From NCBI GenBank assembly GCA_021397845.1, contig CM038038.1, positions 65,766,748 to 65,830,747 of the forward strand: a stretch of 64,000 nucleotides of DNA, in the 5' to 3' direction. Every line of letters begins with the position of its first letter. Position 1 is the first letter of the stretch. The stretch is from Areca catechu. Lineage: Eukaryota > Streptophyta > Magnoliopsida > Arecales > Arecaceae. The translations under genes and the position numbers were made by a program. The notes beneath the pieces are model-generated. The model did not search any database and was not told the DNA's origin. It saw nothing but the letters and a program-made list of their open reading frames with translations. Shown piece by piece: positions 42,641 through 53,647 of the stretch.

Positions 42641-43576
42641 CTAGAAAAGGTAACCATCCTGAAGGGTATACTCACTATGGGTACTGGATGGTCCTAGCCT
42701 GAGGGTCTGGTAAATGTCTCCAAAGTCTGGGTAGGTTTCATATTCAATCTTTAACCTATCAAACCCTATGACTTGGGTGCTAACTGATCCCAATAGTAAA
42801 GACCTACGGCTCAGGGCATCTGCTACCTTATTTTCAGTGCTGGCATGGTGCTTTAGGACGAAAGTGTAGGCCTGAATGTACTCAATCCATTTACCATGCC
42901 GTGGGTTCAGTTTCTTTTGGGAGTTCTGGAATTGGAGTGCCTCATGGTCAGAAAATAAAACAAACTCCTGCGGTAGTAAGTAATGTCTCCAATATCTAAG
43001 GGCCTGGACTACCGCATAAAATTCCTTATCATAGGTAGAGTAGTTAAGTTTAGCCTCATTCAGCTTTTCACTGAAGAAGGCTACATGGTGGTTCTCTTGA
43101 CTTAGTACCCCACCTATTCCTACTCCCGAGGTATCGCAAGAAACCTCAAACACCTTAGTAATGTCAGGTAATCTAAGGATGGGTGCATGGGTCATCTTAT
43201 CCTTAAGCTCTAGGAAGGCCTTATCAGCTGCTTTGGTCCACTCAAATGTACCCTTCCTAATGCAATCGGTGATAGGTGCGACGATTGTGCTAAAACCCCT
43301 AATAAATCTCCTGTAAAAGATTGCTAGGCCATGGAAACTACGTACATCGTGGACACTAGAGTGTGTAGGCCACTCAACAATCGCCCTAACCTTTTCAGGA
43401 TCTGTAGAAACTCCCTCAGGGGTGACAACAAAATCTAGGAAGATAACCCTATGTGTCATGAAATCACACTTCTTAAAGTTGGCATTGAGGCTATTCTCCC
43501 TAAGGGTTTGGCATACCAGTCTTAGATGACTAAGGTGGTCCTTCTTGGTCCTGCTATAAATCAGAATATCATCAAA
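42641..43576 (-). pseudogene. pol: Element D RT C-terminus and RNase H
   Basis: The frame resumes directly after the TAA at 43577-43579 with FDDILIYSRT, then the RT thumb/connection and RNase H (FEVSCDTSGVGIGGVLSQENHHVAFFSEKLNEAKLNYSTYDKEFYAVVQALRYWRHYLLPQEF ... NKVADALSRR). It ends at TAG 42641-42643 in the linker to integrase. Confidence 0.85.
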
Positions 43577-44760
43577 TTAGACCACAATGAATTTTCCGGT
43601 AAACTCTCTCAGGACCTGGGTCATAATCCTCATAAAGGTACTTGGTGCATTGGAAAGTCCAAAGGGCATTACAACCCACTCAAATAGGCCATCCTTAGTC
43701 TTGGAAGCAGTTTTCCACTCATCCCCAGGTCTAATCCTAACCTGATGATAGCCACTCTTAAGGTCTATCTTGGAGAAAACTCTGGCTCCGGCCATCATGT
43801 CTAACATATCATCCAATCGTGGGATGGGAAACCTATATTTCACAGTTATTTTGTTGATAGCTCTGCTATCTACACACATCCTCCAGGTACCATCCTTCTT
43901 AGGGGTCAGTAGAGCAGGGACTGCACATGGACTCAGGCTCTCACTAATGAAACCCTTCCTAAGTAATTCTCCCACTTGTCTCTGTAATTCTTGATGCTCA
44001 CTGGGATTCAGCCTATAGTGAGGAAGGTTTGGTAAAGTGGCTCCTGGAACTAAGTCTATTGCATGCTGGATGTCTCTAAGGGGTGGCAATTGATCAGGTA
44101 AATCCTCAGGGAAGACATCCTCGAATTCTTTCAGAGCTTCAACAATTTCTTTAGGGTGTTCCTTTTGGGTTGGCTCTAATATTACTTTGGAGGTCAAGAT
44201 CCAAATAGGGTTACCCTCAACAATCTCCTTTTCTAACTCCCTAGCCTTAATCAGGTTAACTCTAGGTTTCTTGTCCTTAAGGCTACTAGAACCCCTCTTA
44301 ACTGGGTCCCTAGGGGGAGCTTGATTGATAACAAACTTATTCCCATGGTAGTTGAATGTACAAACATGGGTTCGACCATACAGGGTTGCATCATGATCAA
44401 ATAGCCAAGGTTGACCTAAAATAATACTACTTACTTCCATGGGGATAACATCACACCAAATCTTTTCCTCATAGGTCTGCAATCTAAGTAAGACTTGGCA
44501 CCTAACTTGAATTTGGATGGAGGTGGAATCTACCCAAGAAACTTTGTATGGGCTAGGATGAGGAACTATGGTCAATCCTAAAGATTTAACTGTCTTGGCA
44601 AAGACGGCATTGACACAACTCCCACTATCTATGAAGATCTTAAAAACCTTACCCCCGATCCTAACAAAAGTCTGTAGGCTGCTAGTCCTACGCCAATCTT
44701 CCATAACTGGGGTTTGGGCTAAGATGCACCTAACCACTCCTAATTGGTTCTCAAACTCAG
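43577..44760 (-). pseudogene. pol: Element D protease and RT, stopped at the catalytic tyrosine
   Basis: The protease has an intact DSG (IFIDSGSCVNAV). RT is well conserved through MPFGLSNAPSTFMRIMTQVLREFTGKFIVV and then reads TAA where the Tyr of the YFDD box is expected (43577-43579). The nonsense thus removes the active site while the following FDD codons remain. Confidence 0.88.
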
Positions 44761-44790
44761 GTTCTTCCTCCTCACCTTCATACTCCTCTA

Positions 44791-46221
44791 TTAATTGATC
44801 ATCGCCTCATAAACTTCTCCCTCAGGTTTGACTACAGACTCAGGCTCTTCTTCTTGAAATTCACCTAGATGTAAAGCACTAACTGGACATTGATTCATAA
44901 AGTGGCCTGGCTTATTACATCTAAAACAGGTCTTCTGGGGAGTGTAACCCTTATTGGCTTCTACAGATTTTCCTCGATCATCCTTACGGGCCAAAGAATT
45001 ACTAGGCTAGGGTCGACTTGGACCTGACTGACTAGGACTGGGTCGGTTTGGGCCTGGTTGACTAGGACTGGGTCGACTCGGACTAGGTCAGCTGGGTATG
45101 GGTCGACTCTGAAGGGGCTGGCTAGCTCCCGGATACTAACTAGGGTATCTAGTGGGCTCAGGTCGATGGTAAACGGGCCCTTTATGGAAACGTTCATGAT
45201 CCCTAGCAATCTGGTAAGCATGGTCCAGGTCTCTAACCTCTCTCATGTAGATCTCTTTCTTAATGTCATCTCTTAATCCAGCCCTAAACCTAGATAAGAC
45301 AACATCCTCAGACTCCCTCAAATCACATCACATGGAATACTCATCAAATTTTGCGATGTACTCATCTATGCTCTTGTTACCCTGATTAAATCGTTGCCAT
45401 TGATCTAGTAACCCACTACGATATGAAGCTGAAACGTATCTTATCCTAAGCTTACCCTTCATGGCCCACCAGGTGGTTATAGGATCATGCCCTCCTAGAT
45501 TAAGGGTTCTCTCAACACTAGCCCAATGTAACCTGGCTTCCCGAACCAACTTAAGCTTAGCAAACCTAAACTTACGCTCCTCTGTCATATCATACCATTC
45601 AAAATATTGATCCATCTCTCCCTCCCAATCTATATAGACCTTAGGATCTAGACAACCATCAAAAGTTGGAGCATCAAGCTTGACATGTCTATAGGATCGG
45701 TCCTCTTGGTCTACAAAATCCTGATTAGGCCTTCTGTGACGAACCTCAGGGATTGGGTCAGGACGATAGCCTCTTCTTGGTTCAACCTCAAGATATGGAT
45801 CAGGGTTTGGGGTCCTCCTGGGCTCAGGATTGTAGTATGGGTCAGGTTGAGGGGCTCTCCTAGGTTCGACCTCTTGTTATGGGTCAGGGTTTGGGGTCCT
45901 CCTAGGCTGAGGGTTATTGTATGGGTCAGGATGAGGGGCTCTCCTAGGTTCGACCTCACGGTATGGATTAGGGTTTGGGGTCCTCCTAGGTTGAGGGGAA
46001 TCAGGATCTGGCTCAGACTGTGACTCATGGATTTTTCCTGGGGTCCCTACCCGAACTTCTAACTGATCAAACCTATTGGCAAGATGGTCAATTCTATCAT
46101 CGGTTTGAATACCAGACTGAGTTAACTGGGTCATCTGGGTAGTCATCTGGGTAGCCATCTGGGCCATTTGATCAGCTAGGGCTTTTATTTGGGCTTGCAA
46201 ATTTTCCATGGATTCAGACAT
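44791..46221 (-). pseudogene. gag: Element D Gag with one zinc knuckle and internal repeats
   Basis: The start at 46221 (MSESMENLQAQIKALADQMAQMATQMTTQMTQL) gives a Gln-rich predicted coiled coil. An arginine/proline linker of about three 28-residue repeats (EVEPRRAPHPDPY, PQPRRTPNPDP) follows, then the Gag core (YFEWYDMTEERKFRFAKLKLVREARLHWASVER), a Gln/Val/Asp repeat stretch and a single zinc knuckle CFRCNKPGHFMNQC. Stops at 45877-45879 and 45328-45330 and a frameshift near 44800 break it. Confidence 0.82.
45795..46010 (-). repeat. 84-bp coding minisatellite in D gag
   Basis: The word GGGTTTGGGGTCCTCC recurs at about 45803, 45886 and 45968 with a period of 83-84 bp (28 codons), encoding a Pro/Arg/Asp-rich linker. 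Confidence 0.7.
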
Positions 46222-47135
46222 TTATGAAGGAGGTGGGTGATATGAAACTCCTGATCTAGTGCTCATGCAAGACTCGATCAGACCGACTACAGATGACTAG
46301 ACCTAGAGTCCAAACTAAGGGCTCAATCAGGGTGGCAAACTAGCCTATAGTAACCCTGTACTCAACCAGGCAGGTGTAAGGGGAGTGTTAGGTCCCTGAT
46401 TGCCAATCCTAGACACCAATCAGAGATTGGCCAGGTAGGTGGACCAGCACACAAGCCCTTCGGGATTGAATCCCTAAACCACCATTCTAGATACCAAGCA
46501 CAAGGCACACATAGGTTAGTCTTGACACAGTGATCTAACACTTAGCCCGGACCCGACCAGTTGGTGTTCCTAGCCCACTAGGGCAAATTAGGTCTAGTTA
46601 ATTTTAGGTTAAGGCTTGGGACTGAATGCAAGGGATGTGGTTTTGGGCTAAGGAGATGTGATCAAATCCTCTCCCCATCTGACATAGCAAGAGTGCCCTT
46701 AAAGGTAGATTATGTAATGATGGCAGGCAGATGAGGATGCAAATTAGGGTTTAAATGTTTTTTTGGTATTTTTGGAGAATATGTATTTTTTTTTTGATAT
46801 TTTCTTAAATATAAGAAAACATGAAATTTATGCCCTAATATTCAGGAAATAAACTAAAATTAAAAGATATGCAAAAATATGCTAATCAAAACCGTAAAAC
46901 TTCCAAACTTGTCTTGCTGAAAAAAAATAGAGCCGAAAATCTACAGGCTGTATTTTGGCTTGCAGAAACTTCACATGCCATAATAAAATCTCAAAAAATT
47001 CTTAGAATTACTGTGAATTATGATGAATCTATCAAAGAAAACCACAAAATTTTTAGAGTTTTTATCAGGGAGAAATAATTAAAATAATAGAGTATATACG
47101 GACTAAAAAATTACGGAAAACAAGCCCTAATCTAA
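46222..47135 (-). other. 5' leader of element D
   Basis: Non-coding, homologous to the leaders of A-C, with the CCAATC-AGA-GATTGG hairpin (about 46418-46432). The AT-rich stretch 46740-47100 holds nothing I recognise. Confidence 0.72.
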
Positions 47136-47147
47136 GCTCTGATACCA
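47136..47147 (-). other. Primer-binding site of element D
   Basis: TGGTATCAGAGC on the minus strand, 2 nt from the LTR end at 47150. Perfect initiator tRNA-Met complement. Confidence 0.87.
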
Positions 47148-47149
47148 AA

Positions 47150-48499
47150 TGATGGGGGACTAATATGCATGCAATTCTTTTTGTATGTTTTATATATGGG
47201 GTTAGGTGATTAATTCCCAATTTTCAGATCAAAATTAGTTATAGAGAATTTTGTATGAATCTTTGAAGCCACGCATGCAGATTAGGACCTAGAAAAGTAC
47301 TAAAGAAGGATCGCCGGGGCTGAGAAGCCTCGGTTAGGGCAAGTTCTCCTACAATATAATTACTGGAGGTAGAGGGGGTGTACCTGACAACATCTGAAGT
47401 ACCCGGTGAAGATCACAGTGAATGGATCTCTCATTCCTCGATGGATGCGGCCTGGAAAACCGAGCCAATGACCCGTGGATACCCGGCTTTCTGCTCGGTG
47501 GTTCGATTGAGACTTGGCTGGAGTCGTTGGATTCGTAGGAACTCAGGGACCTGCAAACGACTGTCAGGGTTAGAAAACTCATAAAGGAACAAGAAAACAA
47601 AGGAAAAGCAGCAAGGGAAGGCTTCTTTTGGAGTGGGTGTCCAGGGACTGGAGGGTTTGTTGGCAGCAGGAAGATTATTGCAAACACCGGGAAGAAGAAC
47701 TCTCACAAATCCCTTTATGCACACAGTAGGGTATCACACAACTCAATAGAAGAACTCAAGGTTTTAATTTATATCAAAAAAGTGAGTTTCATACAAGAGG
47801 CTAGGGTCCCTTAAATAGACCCTTAACCTTGGGCTCCAAGTAAGGGCACTTTAGACTTTACATAGGACTCCTTTTCCTTTTCAAACTCTTATTGGAATAC
47901 AAGGAAAATAGGTAGAAAACTTCAACTCAAACACTCTCCTCTTGTCATTCTCTAGGTCGGCCAAGGTGGTGACCATAAGTGGCCGACCAAGAGGGGAGGT
48001 GACCCTAGGGAGGGTCGCCCTAAATTCCACCTGGGCCTGGGTTGGCCCAAATTCCTTCCTGCTGGTCCAGGGTTTCGAATTTGTTCCTAATTTTGTCTTC
48101 TCTTCCTGGACTCTTCAAGTCTTCAAGCTGGGTTGGACTTGGGCTTAACTTTTATGTCTTCAATTAGGTTGAACTTGGTCTTCACTTGTATGATGTGGTC
48201 TTGAGTCTTCAATCTGATTGGACAGGACTCAAAAATTGAAATTAGCTCAACATGAGCTGACTAGTACTGAACTGAACTAGCTCAACAAGAGCTGGACTAA
48301 TTACAGGACTCAAATATAGCTGGACTAAGCTTTATTACAGGGGACTCAAATATTAACTAAGTGATCCACAGAGGGTTGAGAAGCCTCTGCCTTATTTTGG
48401 TGCCTCTGCCTTATTACAGGGGACTCAAATATTAACTAAGTGATCCACAGAGGGTTGAGAAGCCTCTGCCTTATTCTGGTGCCTCTGATGTCCGCACCA
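47150..48499 (-). repeat. 5' LTR of element D (1350 bp)
   Basis: Partner of 39893-41244 with the same ends and the same 79-bp tandem duplication (48333-48490). Directly right of it is GCAAC (48500-48504), the target duplication, and then the F gag sequence. Confidence 0.93.
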
Positions 48500-48504
48500 G
48501 CAAC

Positions 48505-50170
48505 CATGGACCAAAATTTTGAGACTTTGATGAAAACCCTGAATGATCAAATGGTCCGATTGAACCAAAACCTGGCTGACCATTTGGCCTAGACCAACCA
48601 AAGCATGACTAATTAGATGGCCCAAGTAAAGAAATGGGCAGAAGCCCACAAGGCCCATGGTAAACTCAACTCCTCTAGGCCCAATTTTCTTGATCCAAGA
48701 GCCTATAATCATGATCTTGCCCCTGAGTCTAGCCCTAGGAGCCCATACCCATATTTGGTTGACTTTGAGGAGAGACCCATTAGGAGCACCCAACCTTATG
48801 CACCCAGTTTTGATGGAAGACAAGAGGTGTATATCGATTGGGAGGAGATCATGGATCACTATTTTGAGTACACTTGGATGTCGAAGTTAGAGAAATTTAA
48901 ATTGGCCACACGTAGGTTAACTTGATATCCTAAGTGGCATTTGGCAGCTATTGAGGATGAATGTTATCAAATAGGAGATAGAATACATAGCTGGAGAACC
49001 ATGATAAGTAGGCTAAGAGAAAAGTACCTAGGTAGATTTTATAAGCAAAGACATTTAGACCAATGGTACAAACTGAGACAGGGTGATAGACCAGTGTCTG
49101 ATTATATTGAGGAATTCAAGGGGTTCGACAGGAGATGTACACAACTGAATCTAAGACCATGACCATATCTAGATTTCAAGGAGAATATGTAAGGACACCC
49201 AAGAAGAATTACTTCAATGAAAAATTCATACTCTAGAGGAAGCTTATCAGATTGCTAAGGAATTTGAGTCTTATCAAAGAGAACGCATGAGCAGCTGACC
49301 TAAGCCCAGCATGATTAGTACCTCTAGGCCAATTCTTAGATAGATTCCTTCAAACTAGCCTACTACTCCTATCCCATTAGTTTGCAAGGAAAAGACCCTT
49401 GAACCCATTAGTAAGCCTGAGAAAGAAGTTTATGCGGCTGAACTGAGTTTAATTAATGGATATGAAGGGGAAGAGGAAGAACCCATTGAAGAATTTCAAG
49501 GAGAAAAGGTTGAACCCATTAAGAATCTAGAAACTATTGAGTCCACTGAAGAATTCAAAGAAGACATCTATGAATCAAGTCTAGTGGAGGAGTATGATGA
49601 AGGTGGATGCAAGGTTGAGATCATTGAGAAACTAATAAAAAAAGATCTTTAACCGACAATAAAATTTAAAGGATTGACTGAGCTAGGATCAAACATATCA
49701 GATGAAAGTGACGGTTCACACGAGTTGTCCATAAAAGAGGTATAGGAACAAGTCCCTAAAAAGCAACCCCAAGAAGTAGACGTTATTTTAGAAGACTTTC
49801 AAGATAAACTTCTTGAAGACCTTCCTGATGACCTTCCACCATCAAGGAGCATCCAGCCTATCCTAGATCTTACATCCATAGATCAATATTCAAATCATAA
49901 GGTCATCCCGAGTAACCAAGGTCTAATTCATGCTTCCCATAGATTGCCCCAAGACTCTGATTCCTATTATCTACCCTTCCCTGATTCTTCTCATGCATCT
50001 AGAACCATTAGATTACATTTCATTGAGATTACCAAACTGTATGAATCCTTAGAGCCCATCCCATTTTCTACCTACTTCTAGAAGATGCTCTGGCATTTAC
50101 TAGAAAATCATGGTAAATTCTCATGTGCATACCAAACCAAGGTCAAACCTAAAGAGTCTATAGTCTGTTA
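48505..50170 (+). pseudogene. Element F gag and acidic linker joined to an integrase scrap
   Basis: Starts at ATG 48507 just inside the D target duplication (MDQNFETLMKTLNDQMVRL), then the Gag core (ERPIRSTQPYAPSFDGRQEVYIDWEEIMDHYFEYTWMSKLEKFKLATRRLT). Several stops follow, then DYIEEFKGFDRRC, a Glu-rich linker without zinc knuckles, and the same jump to the integrase scar as in F0. Many stop codons; no single frame longer than about 100 codons. Confidence 0.75.
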
Positions 50171-50229
50171 GGGTTTGGCCCAAGAGTCTAATAAAATTCC
50201 TTCGAATAAGAATGCATGGTTGAGTCTGC

Positions 50230-50878
50230 ATTTTGATTAGTGTCAGTATGAGTCTCAGAGTCTGCAAAATCATATGCACAGCATATCCAAGGATTGCATA
50301 AAAAAATTAGTAAAAATATTCAAATGAGCAATGAAGTCTATAAGCATATGGCTAATTCACATAAATGAATGAAAGAATTTAATGAAGGGGACTCTGTAAT
50401 GATTAAACTTTGACTTGAAAGGTTTCCACTTGGAACTATGAAGAAATCGCATGCCCGGGGAGCTTGACCTTTCAAAGTAATTAAGAGGATTGGACCTAAT
50501 GCATATGTATTAGAGTTATCACCAAATTATGGCATTAGTTCAACATTTAATATTACTGATCTGAAAGAATATAAAGAGCCAGCATTAATTCCTAGTGAGC
50601 CTTTTAGGCCTTATCCTGCCTTTGAGAGCGAAACCCTACCTGGTTGTCCACTAGCACCAGAGAAATAAAGTTGAACGTATCTTGGATGACTAGGTGATTA
50701 CCACTAGAAGTAAGGGCTATCAACGTTACCTGGTTCATTGGCAAGGCCGACCAGATTCCAAGGACTCCTGGATCACCCAATAGGATCTGCAGCAAATTGA
50801 CCCGGACTTACTAGAAAGATATCACAGTCAGACAGATCCTTACTCGACAGGGTCGAGTTTCTCCCACCCGAGGAGAAT
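50230..50878 (+). pseudogene. Element F integrase C-terminus and chromodomain
   Basis: Parallel to F0: KSHARGA, stop, PFKVIKRIGPNAYVLEL, then the chromodomain (ERILDD, stop, VITTRSKGYQRYLVHWQGRPDSKDSWIT) and ERYHSQTDPYSTGSSFSHP to the LTR start at 50879. It is more degraded than F0, with a deletion before the chromodomain around 50655. Confidence 0.75.
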
Positions 50879-52182
50879 TGGTGCGGGCACCAGGCTCAGG
50901 AAAAGACTCCAACCAATCAAAATTAGAAATGATTCTCGAGTCCTGTAATAAGGTTTTTTCTAGTCTATTAGTCCTGTATTCATTTCAATTTGGTAATTGA
51001 GTCTAGTATTTGCTTCAATTAAGTTCTTCATTGTAATTGAGTCAAGGAGAGTCAGCCAAGACCATCCTGGTTTCAACACAACCAAATCAAGAAGACTAGT
51101 GGGTGCATGGACCATGGGATCACCAACTTGGAAGCTGCTTCATCATTCCTCCTTGCCACATCACTAGGACACATCACCAAGGAATCTCGCCCAAGGAAGA
51201 AGGAATTTGAAATGGCCCACAAATCCTCCACAAATCAAGGAATCTCGCCCAAGGAAGAAGGAATTTGAATTGACTAACAATCCCTCCATAAATGGCACCC
51301 CTCATCATGAAGTCAACCACTAATCTCTCCCCTCATTTTGTAAATTTTGAATTTCAAAATTTGAATTTCAAATGGTTTGGTGTCTATAAAATAGGCTCCA
51401 AAACTTATTGTAATCACTTATGAAATTTGAATCAATGAAGAAAACTTTTCTTTTAATTTTCCCTTGCTTGAATGCTTGGTCTCTTATGAGAAGGTGGGCA
51501 TGAGGCCTAGAGTTCTTCCCCTTTCCAACTTTTCCTCTTCAATCCTAACTCCGTCTCTTCCCTCTTAGTCCATTTGGCCAACACAAGGAGCTATCAAGAG
51601 TCCACATCTCTTCCACCTCTTTGATGAAGTCAATTATCCAAGGAGTTCTTCCAAGCTCCTGCCAAGAGTCGACATCCAAATGAAGCCAAAGAAGATCTTC
51701 AACAAGACTACTCCGAGCTTCCTTTCACTTTTCCATCTCCATCTCAACCTTTCCCTCTAACCTTCCCCTACATCTTTATGTTGCAGGATCCCCGGTTTTT
51801 CAGACTCCTAAGAAGAAGGTCTCCCATGCCAAGGTCTCCTTCCTTGCAACCTAGGAGATCTCCCTGTCATCCCGGATGTTCTTCTTTGAGTGTTCCCAGT
51901 ACTAAAGTCATAACTATTAATTACCGGATAACCCTCTTTAGATATTTTTTCAGATATGCAATTATTAGAATACTAAACCCTAATCTAAGTGGTTTCTTAA
52001 CCATGAAGGTCCTCCTCTTAGTTTCTTTGATCGGTTTTGTTTACAGTTAAAGTTTAATATTTAGATTCCTATCTTTAAATTCCTACTTCATTACTTGAAT
52101 TGCTACATTTATTTACTTCATCTTTCATTTGATTCTTACTGATTTCATATGAAATGCATCATCTCCTAATTGTTCCCCATCA
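50879..52182 (+). repeat. 3' LTR of element F (1304 bp)
   Basis: Starts TGGTGCGGGCACCAGG after AGGAGAAT and ends CCCCATCA at 52182, where E coding sequence begins. It differs from the 5' LTR (37597-38934) by several small indels, including a loss of about 22 bp near 50937. TATAAAATAGG at 51385-51395. Confidence 0.85.
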
Positions 52183-52700
52183 CCTTGCCATCTGACCAAA
52201 TACCTTTGATAACCTTCATCTCGGGTACTGATGGCTTGATCATCCAGGATTCGCTCACTCCTTTCCTCACTTATTGGCCAAATTGTATGTGGACACTCTG
52301 GGGTGGGTTCACTCACAAAGGAAGGAATTGGCTCAAGGTGCTTGCTAGGTATCACTGCTGGCTCCCTATGTTCCATAAGGTCTTAAAGGTTGAAGGTTGG
52401 GTTAACACCTAAATCAGGTAGCATCTCATGCACATAGGCATTGGGTCCACTACTCTTCATTAGTCTGAATGAGCCAGCTTTGTGAGCAGAAAATTTCTTT
52501 ACAATCATATAATCTTCTGTAAAAAATTCTTTATCTCTCTTTCGGGAATTAGCCAAGTTGTTATTTAGTTCATTATTTTTATTTAACTTTTGATAAATAT
52601 CCTGATGCAAATGCTGTGTAAAGGTCAGTGCATGTGTGGATAAATGAATTAGGGTTGTAAATTTATTAGACTCAAGACCAACACCTAATAGACTCGACTA
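52183..52700 (-). pseudogene. Element E integrase C-terminus and partial chromodomain
   Basis: C-terminal integrase (IVKKFSAHKAGSFRLMKSSGPNAYVHEMLPDLGVNPTFNL) and chromodomain start (ERSERILDDQAISTRDEGYQRYLVRWQ), cut at 52183 by the F LTR. Codons after the Trp-Gln belong to the F LTR. The rest of the chromodomain is not found at the far side (35778), so it was deleted. Confidence 0.78.
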
Positions 52701-53026
52701 GAATTCCCTATCAAAGAAAATTTATAGGACTCTTTGGGTCTAACCTAACACACTTTAGACTCTTTAGGTTTGACCTTAGCATGGCATGCACATGAGAATT
52801 TATTATGTACTCCTACGAGGTGCCATAGAGTACACCAGAAATATAATGCAAATCTAACCTATGCAATGAATGAATGCAATATAATTATCCCTATAAAATG
52901 CAATCTAAGTGTTAGAAAATCATAAAAAGTTTTAGAAAAGTTTAGGAAATAAGAAGTGGACTCAGGATTAGTCGGATAGGGTAGGAAGTAAGAAAAGGGT
53001 TCGGGGATAATCGGATAGAGTAGGAT
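52701..53026 (-). other. Deletion scar region of element E
   Basis: Holds the same scar as F and G: a YFW-like integrase scrap, then the GGTCAAACCTAAAGAGTCTA block (about 52760-52785, element sense) leading to the C-terminal integrase. No usable frame. Confidence 0.6.
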
Positions 53027-53600
53027 TTAAGAAGGGGTATCAGGAATTAGTTCTAGACTAATGAGGTTTACCTTATGGGTTTGGGGTATTCCTACAGGAT
53101 ATGCATTATGGAAGAATGGGTCAATAATTTCAGGAAAGAGATCAATTGGAGTCAATGGAATGATTTCATCCTGACGGTACTGATTCAAAAAGATCAAGTC
53201 CTTAATAAATTTTTCTGGCTCACAAACCAAAGGACTGGCCTCTATAGTTGGGCTTTCTTTTAGTGTCTCCTCATGTAAAACTCTAATAGCAGTATCAGGG
53301 TTCTCTTCCTCTAACTGCTCTTCCACTATATGGTTAGCTAACTCTATGTCGGTTATTATCTGGGTATGGCTAGGGTTAGCTAAATCTAGGTCAGCTCCTA
53401 CTTGGGTATGCTCAGGGTCAACTAATGTTGGGTGGTCTTCTACCTGGTCCAATCTATGGGTTGCTTGGTTATTTGTTTGGGTCATTTGTTTGGTTTGGGT
53501 GGTTGATTGGGTAGACTGGGTTTGGAATTGAGTATTTTTCTAGGTCCATTGTTCAATTAGGGCCTTAAGGATGGTTTCTAGATTGGACTCCATGGTTGAA
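53027..53600 (-). CDS. Unrecognised acidic ORF in element E
   Basis: The longest open piece, 53027-53485 (152 codons), starts MTQTNNQATHRLDQVEDHP and is rich in Glu, Asp, Pro and Thr; upstream codons (MESNLETILKALIEQW, stop, KNTQFQTQSTQ) continue the frame. I do not recognise a domain. The helical Gln-rich start resembles a Gag N-terminus, yet it lies downstream of the Gag core, where autonomous copies have protease. F has an unrelated-looking acidic linker here. It could be relocated Gag sequence or a spacer that drifted after loss of Pol. Confidence 0.45.
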
Positions 53601-53647
53601 CTGGGTTGGTTACACTGGACTTTGGACTCAACTAATTATGGATTGGT

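Larger units (their letters stand above)
39893..48499 (-). mobile_element. Element D: complete gypsy (CRM-like) with target duplication
   Basis: An 8607-bp minus-strand element with LTRs of 1352 and 1350 bp, primer-binding site, leader, gag-pol, and a perfect 5-bp duplication GCAAC on both sides (39888-39892, 48500-48504). It sits in the gag start region of F. The two LTRs are highly similar by eye, so it is fairly young, but its coding frame already has several lesions. LTR and protein sequence differ clearly from type A, so it is a separate family. Confidence 0.95.
38935..50878 (+). mobile_element. Element F internal region (non-autonomous gypsy), split by D
   Basis: From the primer-binding site (38938-38949) through the leader to 39892, then D (39893-48499), then gag to chromodomain 48505-50878 and the 3' LTR 50879-52182. 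Without D the internal region is only about 3.3 kb. It lacks zinc knuckles, protease, RT, RNase H and most of integrase, exactly as F0 does. Confidence 0.85.
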
